From contig JAFYXV010000002.1 in assembly GCA_017557885.1 (NCBI GenBank), forward strand, positions 1-64,000: a DNA stretch of 64,000 nucleotides, in the 5' to 3' direction. The notes below the pieces were generated by a model that was not told the origin of the DNA, ran no database searches, and saw nothing but the letters and a program-made list of their open reading frames with translations. Source of the stretch: a bacterium. Its GTDB lineage: Bacteria > Auribacterota > UBA3054. The translations under genes and the position numbers were made by a program. Shown here one piece after another: positions 60,025 to 64,000 of this stretch (within the stretch, counting starts at the first letter, position 1; each line of letters starts with the position of its first letter).

Positions 60025-61050
60025 ATGGCTTCCGGAAGCCCTAACATTTACGGTCCGAAGCAGAACTTCTGGCAGAGGCATTACCGCCCGCTCATCTACC
60101 TTTTGACGCTCGTGTGCGTGGTGGGCGGCACCCTGACCAGGCTGCCCCTGTCGCTTTCCGTCTCGGACGCCACCCAGGGCGTTTTCGACACCCTGGAGAA
60201 GCTTCCCGAACTGAGAGCCCAGGATATTGAAAAGCAGCAGGCGCTGCTGGCGGAAAAGCTTGAGGAAGCCAAGACTAACAGCGGTCCGGATCTCCAGAAA
60301 GAGATCGCCGCCATAAAAGACAAGATCGCCAGATTGCAAATGAATCCCAAGGGCGTCGTTCTCGTCTGCATCGACTTCGACCCCTCTACGGAAGCGGAAC
60401 TCGGCCCCATGGCCCACGCCTTCATCAGGCACTGCTTCTCTAGAGGAGTCAAGGTCCTCGTCAACACTGGCGGCAACGTCATGAGCCAGCCTTTGGCGCA
60501 GAATATCATCAGCGCCTCCGCGACCGAGGGCGCCCTCATGAAAAAGAACAAATACGATTTCATGGAAGACGGAACCGACTATGTGTTCTTCGGATTCCGT
60601 CCCAACGCCTTCCAGCTCTATCTGCAGATGGGCGAAAACATCCTGACGGCCTACGAGACGGACTACGCCGGGCACGATTTGACGCTGCTTCCCATTATGC
60701 GCGGCATCCGGAATTTCAGCGACATCGACATGGTCTTCTCAATTTCCGGCTACGTCGGCTCCCCCGAGACCTGGATCACCGTCGGCAACACCAAGTTCGG
60801 CAAACCTGTGGCCTTGGGTCAGGTCGCCATCTCCGCTTCGGACTACTACCCCTACATCCAGTCCAAGCAGATCTGCGGCATGCTGCCGGGTCTTCGCGGC
60901 GCCGCGGAATACGAGGGCGCCTGCGGCTCCCCGCCCAGGGCGACCGGCCGCATGTGGGCGCAACTATACACTCACACTTTCGCCATATTGCTGATCATAA
61001 TCGGCAATCTGGAATTTTTCTTCAAAGGTTTCAAACGCCGTAAAGTCTGA
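60025..61050 (+). CDS. Doubly anchored membrane protein, paralogue 1 of 3
   Basis: 341 residues: membrane segment near 17-36, a coiled-coil stretch (about 50-105, with ELRAQDIEKQQALLAEKLEE), an alpha/beta domain starting GVVLVCIDFDPSTEAELGPM and RHCFSRGVKVLVNTGGNVMS, then YVFFGFRPNAFQLYLQMGE, and a C-terminal segment (HTFAILLIIIGNLEFFF) with a basic tail. Both anchors put the domain on the same side. The domain core looks like a nucleotide- or sugar-type alpha/beta fold, but no catalytic signature is clear. Two close paralogues follow directly. Confidence 0.65.
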   Translation: MASGSPNIYGPKQNFWQRHYRPLIYLLTLVCVVGGTLTRLPLSLSVSDATQGVFDTLEKLPELRAQDIEKQQALLAEKLEEAKTNSGPDLQKEIAAIKDKIARLQMNPKGVVLVCIDFDPSTEAELGPMAHAFIRHCFSRGVKVLVNTGGNVMSQPLAQNIISASATEGALMKKNKYDFMEDGTDYVFFGFRPNAFQLYLQMGENILTAYETDYAGHDLTLLPIMRGIRNFSDIDMVFSISGYVGSPETWITVGNTKFGKPVALGQVAISASDYYPYIQSKQICGMLPGLRGAAEYEGACGSPPRATGRMWAQLYTHTFAILLIIIGNLEFFFKGFKRRKV

Positions 61051-61055
61051 TAAAA

Positions 61056-62045
61056 ATGAATTTCCTGAAAAAAATACCTCCCATTTGGCTTAAGATCTAC
61101 CGGCCCGTCATCTACATCATGACTCTCGTTCTGGTCTGGATGGGCGCGGTCAACAACAACAAGCTGAACCTCAACGTCGCCGATTCCACAGGCGGCGCTT
61201 ACGACACTATCGAGAATTTAGGCGACATCAGGAAAGGAACGCTCCGCGAATACGAGCAGAAACTTGAGCAAAGGTTACAGGACGGAGACGCCTCCCAAGC
61301 CGAGATAGACGATCTCAAGGGTATCGTCGAGGATCTTAAGCACAATGAAAAAGGCGTCGTCCTGATCTGCTTCGACTTCGACGCCGGCTGCGACGCCGAG
61401 ATGACTCCCCAGGTCGCGACCATTCTCCGCCACTGCTTCAGTAGGGGCGTCAAAGTCCTCATCAACACCGGCGGCAATGTCATGAGCCAGCCTCTGGCGC
61501 AGCAGACCATCGACAAAGCCGTGAAGGACGGCAACCGGCTTGAGCCCCCGTACCCGACTATGGAATCCGGCGTGGACTATGTCTTCTTGGGATTCCGCCC
61601 CAACGCCTTCCAGCTCTATCTGCAGATGGGCGAATCAATAATCTCCGCATACGAAACGGACTATTCCGGCAAAGATCTTTCCACCATGCCCATTATGGAG
61701 CACATCAGGGATTTCCGCGCCATCGACTGCGTGGTCACCGTTTCCGCCTACGTCGGCGCGCCGGAGACCTGGATCACAGTCGGCAACGCCAAGTTCGGCA
61801 AGAAAGTCATCCTGGGCGGCGGCGCCATCGGCGCTTCCGACTATTATCCATTCCTGCAGTCCGGCCAGATCTGCGGCCTGCTGCCCGGACTGCGCGGCGC
61901 TGCGGAGTATGAGTCCGCCCTCAAGTGCCCCGACATCGGCTCTAAGCGCATGTGGTCGCAGCTCTACACCCACGCCTTCGCCATCTTCCTTATAGTGCTT
62001 GGCAACATCGAGTATTTCTTCAGCGCGAAAAGGAGGAAACTTTAA
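61056..62045 (+). CDS. Doubly anchored membrane protein, paralogue 2 of 3
   Basis: 329 residues, same plan as 60025-61050: N-terminal segment (PVIYIMTLVLVWMGAV), coiled coil (LREYEQKLEQRLQDGDASQA), domain with GVVLICFDFDAGCDAEMTPQ, RHCFSRGVKVLINTGGNVMS and YVFLGFRPNAFQLYLQMGE, then SGQICGLLPGLRGAAEYESA and a C-terminal segment with a KRRKL end. Close to paralogue 1 in the domain core. It starts 5 bp after paralogue 1 stops. Confidence 0.65.
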   Translation: MNFLKKIPPIWLKIYRPVIYIMTLVLVWMGAVNNNKLNLNVADSTGGAYDTIENLGDIRKGTLREYEQKLEQRLQDGDASQAEIDDLKGIVEDLKHNEKGVVLICFDFDAGCDAEMTPQVATILRHCFSRGVKVLINTGGNVMSQPLAQQTIDKAVKDGNRLEPPYPTMESGVDYVFLGFRPNAFQLYLQMGESIISAYETDYSGKDLSTMPIMEHIRDFRAIDCVVTVSAYVGAPETWITVGNAKFGKKVILGGGAIGASDYYPFLQSGQICGLLPGLRGAAEYESALKCPDIGSKRMWSQLYTHAFAIFLIVLGNIEYFFSAKRRKL

Positions 62046-62048
62046 GGC

Positions 62049-63053
62049 ATGAAGCTCTTCCTCTCCAGATTCACTTCCTTCTGGAAAAACCGCTACAGGG
62101 CGATCATCTACATAATGACCTTCGCCTTCGTCTGGCTTGCCCTGATCAACAAGAAGCCCCTGGATCTTACCGTCTCCGACGCAACGCAGGGCGCCCTTGA
62201 TCTGGTCGAGCATATGCCTGAAAACCACAGGAAGAAGATAAAGGAACAGGAAGAACTTTTGGCTAAACTGCAGAAGGAGGAGAGCGTTCAGAGTTCCGCG
62301 GAATTGACGGCCCAGATCGACGAGACCAAAGCCTACCTTGAAAGACTGAGGATCAATTCCAACGGCGTCTTTTTAGTCTGCATCGACTTCGACGCGGGAA
62401 GCGACGCAGAATTAGGCCCCATGGCCTACGCTTCCATTCGCCACGCCTTCAGCCTCGGCATCAAAGTCCTCATCAACAACGGCTACACCGTCATGGCCCA
62501 GCCGCTTTCCCAGATGATCGTGGACTCCGCCGCACTGGGCGGAGCGACCATGCCCAGGCCCTACGGTTTCAAGCAGGCCGGCAGCGACTTCGTCTTCTTC
62601 GGCTTCCGCCCCAATCCTTTCCAGGTCTATCTACAGATGGGAGAATCAGTCCTTTCCGCTTACGAGACGGACTATTCCGGAAAGGCCTTGGCGGAAATGC
62701 CGATCATGAAAGGCATAAAAGATATTCGCGACATCGACGGGATCGCGGCTTACTCCTGCAATGTGGGAACGCCGGAATCCTGGATCAACGTCGCGCAGAC
62801 AAAATTCAATATCCCTTTGGTCGTCGGCATGACGGCCGTCTCGGTCTCCGACTACTTCCCCTACCTGCAATCCGGCCAGCTTTGCGGGCTTATTACGGGT
62901 CTCAGGGGCGCGGCGGAATACGAGAAGACCGTGGGCGCCCCTCCTGTGGCCAACCGCAGGATGTGGGCGCAATTGTACACCCACGCCTTCGCCATCGGGC
63001 TTATTGTCGTAGGCAACATAGAATATTTTATAAAAGGAAAACGGGCTGCTTAG
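62049..63053 (+). CDS. Doubly anchored membrane protein, paralogue 3 of 3
   Basis: 334 residues with the same plan: N-terminal segment (IIYIMTFAFVWLALI), coiled coil (KIKEQEELLAKLQKEESVQS), core GVFLVCIDFDAGSDAELGPM, RHAFSLGIKVLINNGYTVMA, FVFFGFRPNPFQVYLQMGE and SGQLCGLITGLRGAAEYEKT, C-terminal segment. Some positions strict in copies 1 and 2 differ (HCFSRG to HAFSLG, NTGGNVMS to NNGYTVMA), so copy 3 is the most diverged. A terminal KGKRAA tail is basic. Confidence 0.65.
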   Translation: MKLFLSRFTSFWKNRYRAIIYIMTFAFVWLALINKKPLDLTVSDATQGALDLVEHMPENHRKKIKEQEELLAKLQKEESVQSSAELTAQIDETKAYLERLRINSNGVFLVCIDFDAGSDAELGPMAYASIRHAFSLGIKVLINNGYTVMAQPLSQMIVDSAALGGATMPRPYGFKQAGSDFVFFGFRPNPFQVYLQMGESVLSAYETDYSGKALAEMPIMKGIKDIRDIDGIAAYSCNVGTPESWINVAQTKFNIPLVVGMTAVSVSDYFPYLQSGQLCGLITGLRGAAEYEKTVGAPPVANRRMWAQLYTHAFAIGLIVVGNIEYFIKGKRAA

Positions 63054-63077
63054 CCCAAAAAACTTTAAAGGAGATAT

Positions 63078-64000
63078 ATGGGTCCTGATACGTTTATTGA
63101 CCTCATCGGTGTGTGGATCGCCGCCCTTCTTACCCTGGGCGTTTATTCCTCGCTTATCAAAGACACCTTCATCTCGAAACTGACAGAAGCCGTCTTCGTG
63201 GGCGTCAGTTTCGGCATGTCGATCGTCTTCACCTACTACAACGGCATCAAGCCGAAGATCGAGGAACCGCTGGTCCGCTACTATCAGAATCTGCACGTGG
63301 ATTACGCCACCGTCACCAACGCCGTCACCAGAACCGTCGAAAAGATCGCGGACGCCAAGACGCTGCCCGTGGAATCGGCCGTCGAAGAGGAGCTGACGGA
63401 GGAGATCTCCTCCCGCGCCTTCGACACCAACCGCTTCTTCGCGGTTTTGGACAGCGCCCTCTACAAGCAGACCCTGAAGCTGCAAAGCACCAACGAGGTG
63501 GCCGTCTCCTTGCAGAGCGCTTTCGCCAGCTCCGAAGTCGACCTGAAGGACAAGGCGACGGTCATGGGCGCCCTCAACGAGTACTTCACCACCTACAAGA
63601 CCGTGCCGACAAGCCGCCACTTCTGGGTCTTGTACATCTTCTTCTCAGTCATTCTGGGCTTGATGTTCATCACGCGTTTCTTCCCGAAGCACGCCTGGCT
63701 CTCCCGCTTCCCAATGGCCTACACCATCGGCATCGGCGTCGGCATGGGCACCCCGCTTTCCTTCCAATCCCAGATCATGCAGCAGGTCCAGGCCTCCTTC
63801 ATCCCCATGCTGGTCAGGAATCCCAACGGCATCGACTGGATCGCGACCGCCGGCAACCTCTCCCTCGTCATCGGCACCTTAACCGTCCTCTACTACTTCT
63901 TTTTCTCCTTTAAGAAAGAGGACGCCGCCTCCCGCGGAGCGACCAAGATCGGCATCGCCTACCTTATGATCGGTTTCGGCGCTTCCTTTGCCTTCACCAT
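63078..64000 (+). CDS. Polytopic membrane protein, 5' part (cut by window edge)
   Basis: An open frame of 307 codons from the ATG at 63078, which has AAAGGAG 6 nt upstream, runs to the window edge without a stop. Membrane segments: FIDLIGVWIAALLTLGVYSS, AVFVGVSFGMSIVFTYY, then a soluble loop of about 110 residues (TNRFFAVLDSALYKQTLKLQ), and FWVLYIFFSVILGLMFI, MAYTIGIGVGMGTPLSF, TAGNLSLVIGTLTVLYYFFF, IGIAYLMIGFGASFAFT. Last visible gene of the MutL-like cluster. Family not recognised. Confidence 0.75.
   Translation, partial: MGPDTFIDLIGVWIAALLTLGVYSSLIKDTFISKLTEAVFVGVSFGMSIVFTYYNGIKPKIEEPLVRYYQNLHVDYATVTNAVTRTVEKIADAKTLPVESAVEEELTEEISSRAFDTNRFFAVLDSALYKQTLKLQSTNEVAVSLQSAFASSEVDLKDKATVMGALNEYFTTYKTVPTSRHFWVLYIFFSVILGLMFITRFFPKHAWLSRFPMAYTIGIGVGMGTPLSFQSQIMQQVQASFIPMLVRNPNGIDWIATAGNLSLVIGTLTVLYYFFFSFKKEDAASRGATKIGIAYLMIGFGASFAFT

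Overview
The window reads as chromosome of a PVC-superphylum anaerobe, most likely Lentisphaerota (Victivallales-like), possibly a gut lineage. That placement is an inference. It rests on four exported proteins with a VPEP-type C-terminal sorting signal (PEP-CTERM), a pilus-like cluster laid out like Amuc_1098 to Amuc_1101 of Akkermansia, oxygen-sensitive indolepyruvate:ferredoxin oxidoreductase, and mixed use of Shine-Dalgarno, SD-free and apparently leaderless starts. No rRNA, CRISPR array, transposase or integrase was seen.

Aromatic metabolism fills both sides. On the left (1-4754, minus strand) is an aromatic amino acid operon: aroF (DAHP synthase), pheA, tyrA, an aroK-aroB fusion and the start of aroD. 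It is headed by a promoter, a 24-residue leader peptide with the run FGYWFYFYY, and an intrinsic terminator just before aroF. This is a classical ribosome-stalling attenuator that appears to read Phe, Tyr and Trp together. Divergent from it (4892-9987) are two ACT-PaaK gene pairs and a sodium:solute symporter. A third PaaK and an IorA-IorB fusion lie at 50763-54477. Together they could interconvert arylacetates, aryl-CoAs and aryl-2-oxo acids and so link transport to the aromatic amino acid pool.

From 10060 to 17867 runs a compact minus-strand housekeeping operon: a 5'-3' exonuclease, coaE, rho with a long N-terminal extension, lepB, a SpoIID/LytB protein, queA, tcdA and a lipoprotein. From 18013 to 26524 lies the pilus-like operon: PilM-like ATPase, two bitopic membrane proteins and two secretins, behind a strong sigma-70 promoter. 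Next come a TPR protein, rnpB (RNase P RNA), a zinc-ribbon coiled-coil protein, a glycine-rich exported protein and a tRNA-Ile/tRNA-Ala pair.

The stretch 30479-44711 is envelope and glycan biology: a 924-residue PEP-CTERM protein, a GH92 mannosidase lipoprotein, three tandem PEP-CTERM paralogues, a 1568-residue repeat lipoprotein, prmC and a membrane-anchored protein. An AT-rich accessory island (about 44750-47790) carries an AlbA_2/ATPase-like regulator, an 81-bp tandem repeat and an orphan exported protein. It abuts the broken 3' end of a seryl-tRNA synthetase gene. A GH3 lipoprotein and an ATPase with a DUF4143-type C-terminus follow.

The right end (54681-64000, plus strand, running off the window) is the best candidate for an undescribed system: a small conserved-looking protein, a MutL/GlmL-type ATPase without any mutase, a lipoyl-like/KOW protein, a DUF6754-like membrane protein, a polytopic membrane protein, three tandem paralogues anchored at both ends, and a further polytopic protein. 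The gene order suggests one membrane complex powered or assembled by the MutL-like ATPase.
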